Origin: an uncultured Pseudomonadales bacterium
Lineage (GTDB): Bacteria > Pseudomonadota > Gammaproteobacteria > Pseudomonadales > Azotimanducaceae
DNA length: 64,000 nucleotides
Direction: 5' to 3'
NCBI GenBank assembly: GCA_958296195.1
Contig: OY282455.1
Span: 1,736,001 to 1,800,000 of the forward strand
Below, in pieces: positions 50,808 to 59,351 of this stretch. The notes under the pieces are model-generated. The model was not told where the DNA came from. It saw only the letters and a program-made list of their open reading frames with translations, and did not search any database. Positions within the stretch are counted from its first letter, which is position 1. Each line of letters begins with the position of its first letter. The translations under genes and the position numbers were made by a program.

Positions 50808-51947
50808 CTACTCGACAGTGGTTTCGACAAACCCCAGCGCACTCCCCGGCGCATTTCTTTTGCTGCCGGCGCGACCACCGGCGGAGGCACTCCAACTCTT
50901 CCACGATAGCGGAAAGTCATCCAGCGCTACGGAAACGTCAATATATCCTGGTCTGTCCACCGTAGGTGACCCAAAATGCCGTTTTGCCCGTGGGTCGTCG
51001 GGGTAGTTTTGCTGCGTCCTCTCGATGGCTTCCAAGGTAATTCCCTCTGGATAATCATCGTCAAGGAAGTAAACACTTCTGACCTCGCATACTGTCCACG
51101 AGCGATCATCCACAATCGATATACGGTCACGGCCGGGAACAAGATAGGGTTTCCAGTTTTTGCCTTTGGAGGGCAGTGGATGGCGGTAGGCGAGATACCA
51201 ACCACCCTTGCCGCCACGCCTGTCCACCCAAAGTGGTTTGCCAAGGCGAGGATGGTTATCGTAGTATGGACCCAGCGGATGGCCAAGGCCGCTGCCGTAG
51301 TATCGCAATAGGCTCTGACGGATCATGGAATGCAAAGTCTCCGGTTGTTTCGTATCCTTCTTCTGGGGTTGAATAGACTCGCGATGGTCCAATATGAGGA
51401 GCGGTTTTCCGGTGCGCTTTAGCGCAATAAGCCCCGCGTTTTCCTTGTCTCCTTCGGCTGCCATTTTGACGTTGAACGCACTCTTGAAGTCGCCATCGTT
51501 GCTTACCAACACGTCCGCCCGCATTTCTATGGCGGATGCCAACACCAAGGAGTCCTGCAAGTTCAAATTCGTCTTGGAAAATATCTCCATCGAAATACCG
51601 TACACGTCAGGGCTTAGCTCCTTTACCGGAAACAGCGGGATCGAATCAGTATCGGACCGCACTCGAGCATGCTCGATTTCCACAAACTTGGGGAGGCAAA
51701 TTCGAGATTGGGGGCACACCAAGCGCAGGAAGCGATCTGTCCCGCTAAGTTGTTCGTGCCGGTCATTAAGAGTATTTGAAATGTGCTCTTTTACGGCCTC
51801 ATCGTAAAACACGCTCTCCCAAGATTCGTTGATCTTCTTCCTTTGCGCATCCAGCGATTCGCCCTTGCTCTGAAGATTGAGCACGACGCCAATATCGATT
51901 GAAGCGTTGGTGTCCAAACAAAGGAGTGGCTTTCGTGTCGTCGTCAT
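50808..51947 (-). CDS. PIN-domain protein with unrecognised C-terminal domain
   Basis: 379 residues. The N-terminal ~165 residues look like a PIN nuclease domain: LLCLDTNASIDI (first Asp), EIEHARVRS, LNLQDSLVLASAIEMRADVLVSNDGDF (further conserved acids). The acidic residues needed for metal binding appear present, so it could be an active RNase. Residues ~200-379 form a second domain with GHPLGPYYDNHPRL, GGKGGWYLAYRHP and SVYFLDDDYPEGITLEAI that I do not recognise. It is longer than VapC toxins (~130 residues) and no small antitoxin gene precedes it. Base composition is lower in GC than neighbours, which suggests acquisition. The ribosome site is weak. Confidence 0.6.
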   Translation of the reverse strand: MTTTRKPLLCLDTNASIDIGVVLNLQSKGESLDAQRKKINESWESVFYDEAVKEHISNTLNDRHEQLSGTDRFLRLVCPQSRICLPKFVEIEHARVRSDTDSIPLFPVKELSPDVYGISMEIFSKTNLNLQDSLVLASAIEMRADVLVSNDGDFKSAFNVKMAAEGDKENAGLIALKRTGKPLLILDHRESIQPQKKDTKQPETLHSMIRQSLLRYYGSGLGHPLGPYYDNHPRLGKPLWVDRRGGKGGWYLAYRHPLPSKGKNWKPYLVPGRDRISIVDDRSWTVCEVRSVYFLDDDYPEGITLEAIERTQQNYPDDPRAKRHFGSPTVDRPGYIDVSVALDDFPLSWKSWSASAGGRAGSKRNAPGSALGFVETTVE

Positions 51948-52017
51948 CTTTGACTTCGGGTAGGATTGGAAACGTGGCAGAAGCGCCGATTGCTGCCACT
52001 TTCGGAAAAGTCTAGTG

Positions 52018-52092
52018 TGGGGCGGGTGGCAGGATTCGAACCTACGTCTCTGCCTTGTACTGGCAGCGCTCTGCCGTCTGAGCTACACCCGC
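52018..52092 (-). tRNA. Aberrant tRNA gene, anticodon position reads TAC (Val) but lacks U33
   Basis: A full cloverleaf folds on the minus strand: acceptor GCGGGTG/CACCCGC, D arm GCTC...GAGC, anticodon stem CTGCC/GGCAG, T arm GTAGG-TTCGAAT-CCTGC, discriminator C and an encoded CCA. The anticodon loop is AGTACAA: position 33, almost always U, is G, and the triplet at 34-36 is TAC. A C73 discriminator is also unlike tRNA-Val, and the variable loop is short (AGAC). Read in the other direction the same arm would give TTGTACT, with T33 and GTA. It may be a decayed or altered tRNA, or an inverted anticodon arm. It borders the PIN/Arm-domain islet. Confidence 0.6.
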
Positions 52093-52266
52093 AATTCCTT
52101 CACGAACGGTGACTTTTACCTCTGGCTTGCTCTGTAGTCAAGCTGGCGAGCGGAATTTTCATTTTGCTTCCAGTTTTTCCCGAGACGCTCCGCGATTGCT
52201 CCGGCGCTGGAGTTGGCTAAGACTGCGCCTAACGCAGCCTGGGCAGGGGCGGCTACGGCAACCTAG

Positions 52267-53691
52267 TCACGTCGCCAGCCTTGGCCGCGACGCGAAGGGC
52301 AGCAGCACTGCCGTGGCAGCGGCGATTGGCCCCATGCGCTCCAGGATGTCGCCTGGGGTGTCGGGCAGAAGGTAGAAGAGGACCGACAGGCCGAAGCCGG
52401 TGACGATGGACAGCAGCACACCCAACGGCCGCAGTTGCCAACCGGCCAGCCGCAGGATGATGGTGGGGCCGAAGGCAGCGCCTAGGGCGATCCAGGCCAC
52501 CGCCACGCGGCTGAAGATGCTTTCCGGCAAGTAGAGGGCCACCAGCACGGCCAGCACCACCAAGGCGACAATGGTGAGGCGGGAGATCAGCAGGGTGCGC
52601 TGCGGGCGGTTCTTGCCCAAGCCGAGGTCATGGGAAAGGGCGGAGGCGGCCACCAATAACTGACTGTCCGCGGTGGACATGATGGCGGACAGGACCGCCG
52701 CCAATAGAACGGCGCCCACCACCGGCGTGAACAGGGTGTCCGTCAGCAGGAAGAAGATGGTTTCGGGATTGTCGATTTCCATGTGCAGGATGCGCCCCGC
52801 CAAGCCCAGGAAACACATGCCCGCAAACACCAGAAAGTACCAACCAATGGCGATGAGCCTAGCTTGGCGCAGGGCCTTGTCGTCGCGCAGCGCCATAAAG
52901 CGCACCAGCAAGTGGGGCTGGCCGTAAGTGCCGAAGTTCATGGACAGGTTGCCGAAGACCACGCCCAGCGCGGCCAAGCCAACATTGCCGGCGGTGAAGC
53001 TGAGTTGATCGGCTGTGCTGACCGCCGCCAGCTTATCGACAAACCCGGCAATGCCGCCCAACTCAAGCAACGCCGCCAACGGCAGCAGCAGCGCCGTCAG
53101 GGCCATCAACAGCCCCTGCACGGTGTCCGTGACACTCACCGCCCAGAAACCGCCCAGCAGCGTGTAGATCATGATGATGGCCGCGCCTATGAGAATGCTC
53201 TCCACAATCGACAGGTTGAAGCTGCTGGCGAAGGTGTTGCCGGCCCCCTGAAACTGCGCCGACACATAGAACACAAAGGTACACACCACGATCAGCGAGG
53301 CAACGCCCGTAATCCAAGTGCGCATTCGCCCGGAACAGTCATGGCTGACCACCTCGGTCAGGGTGATGTAGCTGTGCTGGCGGGTGAAAGCCCGCATTCG
53401 CGGCGCCATCCAGAACCAAGCAACGAACATGCCCAATATGGACCCACCCACCAGCCACACGGCGGACACGCCAATGACATAGGCAATGCCGCTGACGCCC
53501 AGCAGGGTCCAGGCGGAGGACGCGCTGGAGCAGTAGCTGACCGCCGCCACCAAAGGCCCCAAGCCGCGCCCGCCCAAGAAGAAGTCCTCGGTGCTGCGGG
53601 TGCGCGAACTGGCCCAAAAGCCGATGCCGAGCAAGACGACCTTGTAGGCGATCAGCGTGATGAGGATGGTTGTCGCTTTGTCCATCTGCAT
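52267..53691 (-). CDS. Sodium/solute symporter (SSS family, PutP-like)
   Basis: 474 residues from ATG 53691; the frame is open to 53862 but the extension has no family character. About thirteen helices. The SSS pattern is clear: ITLIAYKVVLLGIGFWASSRTRSTEDFFLGGRGLGPLVAAVSYCSSASSAWTLLG, then VTDTVQGLLMALTALLLPLAAL, NFGTYGQPHLLVRFMALRD, and AVLSAIMSTADSQLLVAASALSHDL. The nearest characterised type is the Na+/proline symporter. The STADSQLL helix carries the Ser/Thr residues of the second sodium site. Transport substrate cannot be fixed; proline, betaine-like compounds and other small solutes all occur in the family. Confidence 0.87.
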   Translation of the reverse strand: MQMDKATTILITLIAYKVVLLGIGFWASSRTRSTEDFFLGGRGLGPLVAAVSYCSSASSAWTLLGVSGIAYVIGVSAVWLVGGSILGMFVAWFWMAPRMRAFTRQHSYITLTEVVSHDCSGRMRTWITGVASLIVVCTFVFYVSAQFQGAGNTFASSFNLSIVESILIGAAIIMIYTLLGGFWAVSVTDTVQGLLMALTALLLPLAALLELGGIAGFVDKLAAVSTADQLSFTAGNVGLAALGVVFGNLSMNFGTYGQPHLLVRFMALRDDKALRQARLIAIGWYFLVFAGMCFLGLAGRILHMEIDNPETIFFLLTDTLFTPVVGAVLLAAVLSAIMSTADSQLLVAASALSHDLGLGKNRPQRTLLISRLTIVALVVLAVLVALYLPESIFSRVAVAWIALGAAFGPTIILRLAGWQLRPLGVLLSIVTGFGLSVLFYLLPDTPGDILERMGPIAAATAVLLPFASRPRLAT

Positions 53692-53865
53692 ACTGTTGTC
53701 AGCGGCCTTCAATGCCTCGGGCTTAACCCCAACAGATAGCCCCGCTTGCCCAAAGGCAAGCATTTTCCACGAAACAACATCCCCTGCCCAACAACGCTTG
53801 TGCTTTTTGGCGCTGCGCAAGCAACCGCACGGCGCCTTAGGCCCGAGGGCGCTACCGCACACCCC

Positions 53866-53924
53866 TGACTAAACTAGCCGTCATCGCAAATTAGTCTTGA
53901 CTAAACGACGATGCTGCTAATAAT
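53866..53924 (+). promoter_or_regulatory. Promoter and candidate operator before the DUF4143 ATPase gene
   Basis: TTGACT (53897-53902), 16 bp spacer, AATAAT (53919-53924) make a good sigma-70 promoter 12 bases before the ATG, so the mRNA may be nearly leaderless. TGACTAAAC occurs at 53866-53874 and 53898-53906, 32 bp apart (about three helical turns), and a perfect dyad TTAGTC-TT-GACTAA covers the -35 element. A repressor binding here would block the promoter. Its identity is unknown. Confidence 0.45.
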
Positions 53925-53935
53925 GGTCGGCCATT

Positions 53936-55144
53936 ATGTCAGCAGTGCCGCGCATCTACGATTCCTTGGTGGCTGACCATCTGGCCAACAACCGGCAGAT
54001 GGCCTTCGTCAGCGGGCCGCGGCAAGTGGGCAAGACCACTAGCTGCCGGCGCCAAGCCAACGCCTATGTCAACTGGGACAATCTTGATGACCGGGACCTC
54101 ATCCTCGCCGGCCCCAACCGCATTGTGGAGAAGTTCGGCCTGAACCGGCTGGCCGAAGCCGCACCTGTTGTCCTGTTTGACGAGTTGCACAAGCTGCCGC
54201 GCTGGAAGGAGTTCCTGAAAGGCTTTTTTGACGCCTACGCCGACCAAGTGCGGATATTGGTGACGGGCAGCAGCCGTTTGGACATTTACCGGCGTGGTGG
54301 CGACAGCCTGATGGGGCGCTACTTCTCGTACCGGATGCATCCTTTTTCGGTGGCCGAGACCATCACTCAGGAGTTGCCCGACGCAGAACGCATCCTGCGC
54401 CCGCCAAGACCCGCCAAGGAAACCGACTTCGCCGCCCTGTGGCGTCACGGCGGCTACCCAGAGCCGTTTCTGAGACGTGATGCCCGCTTCAGCCGCCGCT
54501 GGCAATCACTTCGCCTGCAACAGCTAGTCCGGGAGGACATCCGCGACCTGACCCAAGTGCAACAGCTTGACCAACTGCAAACCATGGTCCGCCTGCTGTC
54601 CAGCCTTTCCGCCCGGCGGCTCGTGTTCGGCAACCTAGCCAAGCAGGTGCGTGTGGCGGCGGACACCGGCCGCCGCTGGGTCGCCGCGCTGTGCGACTTC
54701 CACTTTGGCTTCACCGTTCGGCCTTGGTTTGAAAACGTCTCCCGCTCCCTGCGCAAGGAGCCCAAGTGGTACTTGCGGGATTGGGCGGCCATCAAGGACG
54801 AAGGCAGCCGGACCGAAACCTTCGTGGCCTGCCACTTGCTCAAGGCGGTGGAGGGATGGAGCGACCTAGGCCTAGGCGTCTTCGAACTAGGCTACCTGCG
54901 CGACAAGGAGCAACGGGAGGTCGATTTTGTGGTGGTGCGGGACGGCAAGCCTTGGTTTCTGGCGGAGGTGAAGCACCGCGACGACTCCTTAAGCCCAGCG
55001 CTCAAAAGGTTTCAGGGGCAACTTCGCACGCCCTTCGCCTTTCAGGTCGTACTGGAAGCGGACTACGTTGACGCGGATTGCTTCGCCCAGCCCAGCGGCC
55101 CTTTGATCGTTCCCGCCCGAACCTTGCTGTCCCAGCTATTGTGA
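53936..55144 (+). CDS. AAA-type ATPase with DUF4143 (AAA_14 family)
   Basis: 402 residues. Walker A is GPRQVGKTT (residues 27-35), Walker B VVLFDELHKL near residue 80, sensor region ILVTGSSRLDI near 105. The C-terminal ~200 residues are DUF4143: RRWVAALCDFHFGFTVRPWFENVSRSLRKEPKWYLRDW, then REVDFVVVRDGKPWFLAEVKH, which resembles the D-xVK core of PD-(D/E)xK-type nucleases. These proteins are widespread in bacteria and archaea, often in variable regions; function is unsettled, with proposals in toxin-antitoxin, defence or mobile element biology. It has its own promoter and stands alone on its strand. Confidence 0.85.
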   Translation: MSAVPRIYDSLVADHLANNRQMAFVSGPRQVGKTTSCRRQANAYVNWDNLDDRDLILAGPNRIVEKFGLNRLAEAAPVVLFDELHKLPRWKEFLKGFFDAYADQVRILVTGSSRLDIYRRGGDSLMGRYFSYRMHPFSVAETITQELPDAERILRPPRPAKETDFAALWRHGGYPEPFLRRDARFSRRWQSLRLQQLVREDIRDLTQVQQLDQLQTMVRLLSSLSARRLVFGNLAKQVRVAADTGRRWVAALCDFHFGFTVRPWFENVSRSLRKEPKWYLRDWAAIKDEGSRTETFVACHLLKAVEGWSDLGLGVFELGYLRDKEQREVDFVVVRDGKPWFLAEVKHRDDSLSPALKRFQGQLRTPFAFQVVLEADYVDADCFAQPSGPLIVPARTLLSQLL

Positions 55145-55182
55145 CTGGCGATGGTTCTCAAGCGCCTTGCAGCCATTCCCCA

Positions 55183-57024
55183 TCAGGGAAGGGCGAACAA
55201 CACAGTGTGGTCGTCTTCGTATTCAATGACTAGGCTGCTGCGCATGTAGTCGCCCCAGCCGGCCCATTTCCGAAGACTGAGCATATCGCGCTTCGCCGCT
55301 ATGAAGGATACGCCCTTTGCCGACAACTCGCCGATGAACCCGCTGGCGTCTTGCCCGTATGTGTCAAAGAAATAGTTATAGCTGGAGATTCCGTAGTAGT
55401 CCCCGATAACGCGATTGTTCCGAACGTAGGTCAGCAACGCACCAGTCCCCATCTGATAAATCCTTTCGTTCTCCATCCCGGTGTTGCGCAAATGCTGGAT
55501 AAGGCCGTATTCCTGAATCCTCTTCGCCAAAAAAGCCTCGCGGTCCATCACTAGCAGACGGGCCTTGTCCGGAAAGATCAGCCATCGATTGTCAAAATTG
55601 AGGATCAGCAACAGCAGCAAAACCAAACTCGAAGCAATGGAGCGCAACTGCGTAGATGAATCGCCGAGCGCCTTCCTCGGCAGGACCGTTCTGCCAATCA
55701 GCGTGAGCAGCCAAATCAAAAACCACACGCAAAAGAAGCACCACAACGGCAGAAAGACGGTCAAATAGCGAAACACCTGAGCGCTGAAAAACCAGACTAC
55801 AAACGCAATCAACAAGAGGACCGCGAAGGGCTTGATCTTCGCGTCCATCCAAGGAATCAGAAAAAAGCACGGGAAAATGGCCATTGCAACCACGGGTATT
55901 GGAGGCGACGAAAAGTGCCAATGGTTGACCACCAGATTGTACGGCAGCATCAGCAGCTCTAGCGGAGACTTGCCAAAGCCGCGGCTCTCGAAGTTGTGAA
56001 TTTGGCCGATCATGTCCTCCGCGCGCCAAGGCCAATAGCCAAAAACCTCCCCGGCAAAGGGCGAAATGGGATTGCCCGTGTGGATGGCGTTATAGACGTA
56101 CCAAGGCAGGCCCGCCGCCAACGCAACGGCAATGAACAGCAACGTGGGACGCCAACTCCTTGAATAATAGTAGGCCCAAGCCAGCATTATGGGTATGTAG
56201 GCCAAGGCTAGGTACTTGGAGCCCAAGCCGATGCCGAGCAACAGGCCGGCGCAGAGAATCAGCGGCAAGCCGGCGTTGTTCCTGCAATGGCTGAGGCAAA
56301 CTATGGCGGCAAAGGTGAAGCAGGCCAACCCCAAGTCGATGTAGGCGGAGGCGGCAAGCTGCAGGACGGTGGGCAACGTCAGGAAGAGCAGAGCGGAGCA
56401 GAAGGCGGTAAGAGCGTCGGTGAGCCGCCGGACTAGGACGTACAGATTCAGCGCCGCCAGGAAGCCCAACATGAAGTGCATGAAGTGGGTGGTAACGTCA
56501 TCGCCGATCAACAACGCGAACGAATAAAGCAAGTTAACGTTGAGCGTAAAGAAGGGGTAACGGAGGTGCAGGTCGGGAACGATCGCCCCCTGCTCCACGA
56601 AATGCAGCGCGTAAGGCAGGTGATATCTAATTTCGTCCGAGTGGTAAGGCGGCGTCAGGGGCACCAGCACGATGGGCGCCAAAAGGATAAGCGCGGCAAT
56701 GAGCAACAGGATCTTTAGCGGCGTGGCGCGCAGCCGCAGGGTCCGCAAGCCGCCTAGCCACAGCCGTGGCTTGAGGCGCCATGCAGACAGCAGCAGCAAC
56801 AGGCCGACGCAGCCCAACACAGGCGCTAGGGAGAGGAAGCCCAGCAGCCCCAGCGCGAAAAGCAGCAAAATGAGGATGCCCAGCCCAGCCGGCGTCAGCA
56901 GGGCCACTTCCTCCAAAGCCGCTAGCTGAAGCGAGCTTCGGAACAGGCCCTTGGCGATGACAAACGCGAGGAATCCAGTGCCGAGCATAAGCAGCATTTG
57001 CTTGCCGACATAGAGAAATTCCAT
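55183..57024 (-). CDS. GT-C type membrane glycosyltransferase, no two-Cys module
   Basis: 613 residues with about thirteen helices. After the third or fourth helix the first large periplasmic loop has PPYHSDEIRYHLPYALHFVEQG, the GT-C Asp-Glu catalytic motif, then RYPFFTLNVNLLYSFALL. The C-terminal ~110 residues form a soluble periplasmic domain with YQMGTGALLTYVRNNRVIGDYYG. Unlike the other GT-C proteins of the window it lacks the FFLH/GFDNLDF module and keeps the canonical DE. It diverges from a GT2-GtrA fusion gene, which could make the polyprenyl-phosphate sugar it uses. That pairing is inference from context. Confidence 0.78.
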   Translation of the reverse strand: MEFLYVGKQMLLMLGTGFLAFVIAKGLFRSSLQLAALEEVALLTPAGLGILILLLFALGLLGFLSLAPVLGCVGLLLLLSAWRLKPRLWLGGLRTLRLRATPLKILLLIAALILLAPIVLVPLTPPYHSDEIRYHLPYALHFVEQGAIVPDLHLRYPFFTLNVNLLYSFALLIGDDVTTHFMHFMLGFLAALNLYVLVRRLTDALTAFCSALLFLTLPTVLQLAASAYIDLGLACFTFAAIVCLSHCRNNAGLPLILCAGLLLGIGLGSKYLALAYIPIMLAWAYYYSRSWRPTLLFIAVALAAGLPWYVYNAIHTGNPISPFAGEVFGYWPWRAEDMIGQIHNFESRGFGKSPLELLMLPYNLVVNHWHFSSPPIPVVAMAIFPCFFLIPWMDAKIKPFAVLLLIAFVVWFFSAQVFRYLTVFLPLWCFFCVWFLIWLLTLIGRTVLPRKALGDSSTQLRSIASSLVLLLLLILNFDNRWLIFPDKARLLVMDREAFLAKRIQEYGLIQHLRNTGMENERIYQMGTGALLTYVRNNRVIGDYYGISSYNYFFDTYGQDASGFIGELSAKGVSFIAAKRDMLSLRKWAGWGDYMRSSLVIEYEDDHTVLFALP

Positions 57025-57105
57025 TTGGCAACCCTGTATGATTCGTGCTGGTACACGGCAAGCTCAGCGCTGCCGCCCAGATTGGATAGGCGGACCGACG
57101 GCCCA

Positions 57106-57145
57106 TTATAGGCCGAAAGACCAGCTTATAGGCCGAAAGACCAGC
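57106..57145. repeat. Perfect 20-bp tandem duplication in divergent promoter region
   Basis: TTATAGGCCGAAAGACCAGC occurs twice head to tail (57106-57125, 57126-57145) without a mismatch, in the 206-base gap between the divergent GT-C and GT2-GtrA genes. Two exact copies suggest a recent duplication or a variable-number element. No clear promoter hexamers surround it. Confidence 0.75.
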
Positions 57146-57230
57146 AATGCCGGCTAGCCCTAAGCCATGCGAGCCGGAATTCCGCTTCTGCCGCAGAGAA
57201 TTTGGCGCAGCATTTCAAAACAGGGGCGTT

Positions 57231-58337
57231 ATGCTAGCGCCATCAGGCATCGGAGGTTCAGCCATTAAATCACCCGCCATCTTCTTGGTGGTGCCAGCCT
57301 ACAACCCCGGCGGGAGCATCATCGAGGTTGTCAGAAAGGCCCTGCCCCATGTTGCGCAGGTCGTCATCGTTGACGATGGTTGCGATGCGGTGGAAGGGGC
57401 CTACTTGCGGCAATGCCTGACGGACGAGAAAGTCACGCTCTTAGTACACGGCTTCAACAAGGGCAAGGGCGTTGCCCTGCACACCGGCATTAGCCACTGC
57501 CTTGCCGGAATGCAGGAGGATGACTTCATTCTCACCATGGACAGCGACGGCCAGCACGACCCGGAGGACATTCCCAAATTCAAACATTTGCTGGCTCAGG
57601 AAGGGGATGTCCACTTCGTCTTGGGTGAGAGGTTCGAAGACGGCGAGATGCCGATCAAAAGCAGACTTGGCAACAGTTTGGCCCGCTGGTTGTTCCGAGC
57701 CCAGTTCGGCGGCAAAGTTCACGACACCCAGACGGGGTTCAGGCTGCTGTCCGCCACTTTCGCCAAATCCTTCGCGGCCAGTGTGCAGCCAGGCCGATAT
57801 GAAACGGAAATGGACATGCTGATTTTGGCGTCCCACACGCTCCCGGCCATCCATTCAGTGGCGATACGCACCATCTATTTGCATGACAACAGAAACACGA
57901 AATACAGAGCCTTCGCAGACTCCTACAACATCGCAAAACTGTTCATCAAATACGGCGCGGTCTCCATCGCGTCATTCGCGGTCGATTATCTGGTCTTCAT
58001 CGCCTTGACCTATGCGCTGGAGATACCTTATCTGGTGTCCAACGTACTGGCCCGCTGCGTTAGCACCATCGTCAATTTCTCCGGCCACAGGCAGTTTTCG
58101 TTCAGGTCTCGGGGGCGCCTAATCAGCCAAGCGATGCGCTACGCCTTGGCCGTCGTCACTGCATTGGCGATGGCGACCATATTGCTGTATCTATGTGTTG
58201 CCGGCCTAGGCATTCCCGAGTACCTCGCCAAACCCATGGTCGATGCGGCGGTCTTTGTCATGAACTTTCTTATCCTGAGCCGGCTGGTTTTCCCGGAGCG
58301 GGGCGCACCCAGCAAGGGTGGCGCCCTTTCACTCTGA
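57231..58337 (+). CDS. GT2 glycosyltransferase fused to GtrA-like membrane domain
   Basis: 368 residues from ATG 57231 (AGGGGC upstream); an extension back to 57147 is possible but unsupported. Residues 15-240: GT2 fold with FLVVPAYNPGGSI, VDDGCD, GFNKGKGVALHTG and TMDSDGQHDPED (DxD). Residues ~240-360: four helices of the GtrA/DPMS family (FIKYGAVSIASFAVDYLVFIALTY, NVLARCVSTIVNFSGHRQFSF, a third and a fourth helix near VDAAVFVMNFLILSRLVF). It thus joins in one protein the sugar-polyprenyl-phosphate synthase and the GtrA component of serotype-conversion systems, while the divergent GT-C may be the third component. Its 3' end overlaps the convergent LLM gene by 9 nt. Confidence 0.85.
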   Translation: MLAPSGIGGSAIKSPAIFLVVPAYNPGGSIIEVVRKALPHVAQVVIVDDGCDAVEGAYLRQCLTDEKVTLLVHGFNKGKGVALHTGISHCLAGMQEDDFILTMDSDGQHDPEDIPKFKHLLAQEGDVHFVLGERFEDGEMPIKSRLGNSLARWLFRAQFGGKVHDTQTGFRLLSATFAKSFAASVQPGRYETEMDMLILASHTLPAIHSVAIRTIYLHDNRNTKYRAFADSYNIAKLFIKYGAVSIASFAVDYLVFIALTYALEIPYLVSNVLARCVSTIVNFSGHRQFSFRSRGRLISQAMRYALAVVTALAMATILLYLCVAGLGIPEYLAKPMVDAAVFVMNFLILSRLVFPERGAPSKGGALSL

Positions 58338-59351
58338 TCGAAGGCTGTCCCGCAGCCGCGGCAGCACCTGCTTGGCGATGTACTCAATCCGACGGCTGCC
58401 GCTCTCCACCGGCTCGCCGGGGAACTGGGCCCAGAAATGCACATCGATGATCTCTGGATAATCGGCAAGCATCTTGGACAGGCTCGCCACTGCGCCATCT
58501 GCATCGCAAAGCTCGTACAGGCCGCCGGCAATGGCGCTGGCGGCGTCCGGGAACAACGGGGTTTGCTCCGGCGGGCCGAAGGCGCCCCAAGAGATGTATT
58601 GATTGGTCTGATAGAGCACATGCTCGCCAACCCGCGCCGCCTCCGCTTCCGGGTCCGGCGCTATGATGGACCAGTTGCCGGCGCAGATGGCACCGGCGGA
58701 GCGGGGCTTGCCTTGCTCCTCAAGCGCTTGGACGTAGAGGTCGTGGCCGATGCCGCCAGTGGAAAGGAAGCCGTCGCCAAGGCGGGCCGCCCGGGCGATG
58801 GCCGGCGGGGCCATGCCGCCCATGTACAGTTTCGGCGGCTGCTCCGGGGCCGGGGCCACCGTCAGGCTGTCGATTTGGTAGCGGCGGCCCTCAATGCGCA
58901 CCGGCACTCCGCCCCAGGCTTGGCGGATGATGTCGATGCCTTCCTCCATCAGGCTGGGCCGATGCTTAAGCTGGCGCCCGAAATAGTCGAACTCCAGCTG
59001 CCGGTAACCCAAGCCCACCCCTAGGTCAAAGCGCCCGCCGGTTAGGATGGAGAGGGTGGCCGCATCCTCCGCCAACCGCACCGGGTCCGCCAGCGGCAGC
59101 AGCATCAGGTTGGTGCCGATGCGCATCCGCTGGGTGCGTTCACCGATGGCGGCGGCCACCACCAAGGGCGACGGTGTGTAGCCGTCCTCGCAGAAGTGGT
59201 GCTCGGTCAGCCACACGGAATCAAAGCCGAGGGACTCGGCCCAAGCGATCTGGTCCAAGCAGGCCCGATACAAATCCGTAAAGCCGACTGCGCTGGGCGG
59301 TGGGTTGCGGAAGTCGTACCAAAGGCCGAAGTTGACGTGCCGGGCGCTCAT
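58329..59351 (-). CDS. Luciferase-like monooxygenase (LLM) flavoprotein
   Basis: 340 residues. Landmarks: NFGLWYDFRNP, AESLGFDSVWLTEHHFCEDGYTPSPLVVAAAIGERTQRMRIGTNLMLLPLADPVRLAEDAATLSILTGGRFDLGVGLGYR, and LYMGGMAPPAIARAARLGDGF. All barrel strands of the LLM family are recognisable, so it should bind reduced flavin. Closer in style to TIGR03619/F420-type relatives than to bacterial luciferase itself; cofactor choice cannot be read. It is the last of four leftward genes (61857 to 58329) and overlaps the hydrolase gene by 4 nt, so the hydrolase, MFS and EthD-like proteins are likely partners in one catabolic route. Confidence 0.83.
   Translation of the reverse strand: MSARHVNFGLWYDFRNPPPSAVGFTDLYRACLDQIAWAESLGFDSVWLTEHHFCEDGYTPSPLVVAAAIGERTQRMRIGTNLMLLPLADPVRLAEDAATLSILTGGRFDLGVGLGYRQLEFDYFGRQLKHRPSLMEEGIDIIRQAWGGVPVRIEGRRYQIDSLTVAPAPEQPPKLYMGGMAPPAIARAARLGDGFLSTGGIGHDLYVQALEEQGKPRSAGAICAGNWSIIAPDPEAEAARVGEHVLYQTNQYISWGAFGPPEQTPLFPDAASAIAGGLYELCDADGAVASLSKMLADYPEIIDVHFWAQFPGEPVESGSRRIEYIAKQVLPRLRDSLRSE

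Noticed and set aside
52018-52092. tRNA on the plus strand with anticodon GTA
   Set aside because: The T-arm and D-arm order and the encoded CCA only make sense on the minus strand; only the anticodon loop looks better on plus.
53692-53862. Extended N-terminus of the sodium symporter
   Set aside because: The extra 57 residues lack the family pattern, which begins cleanly at ATG 53691.
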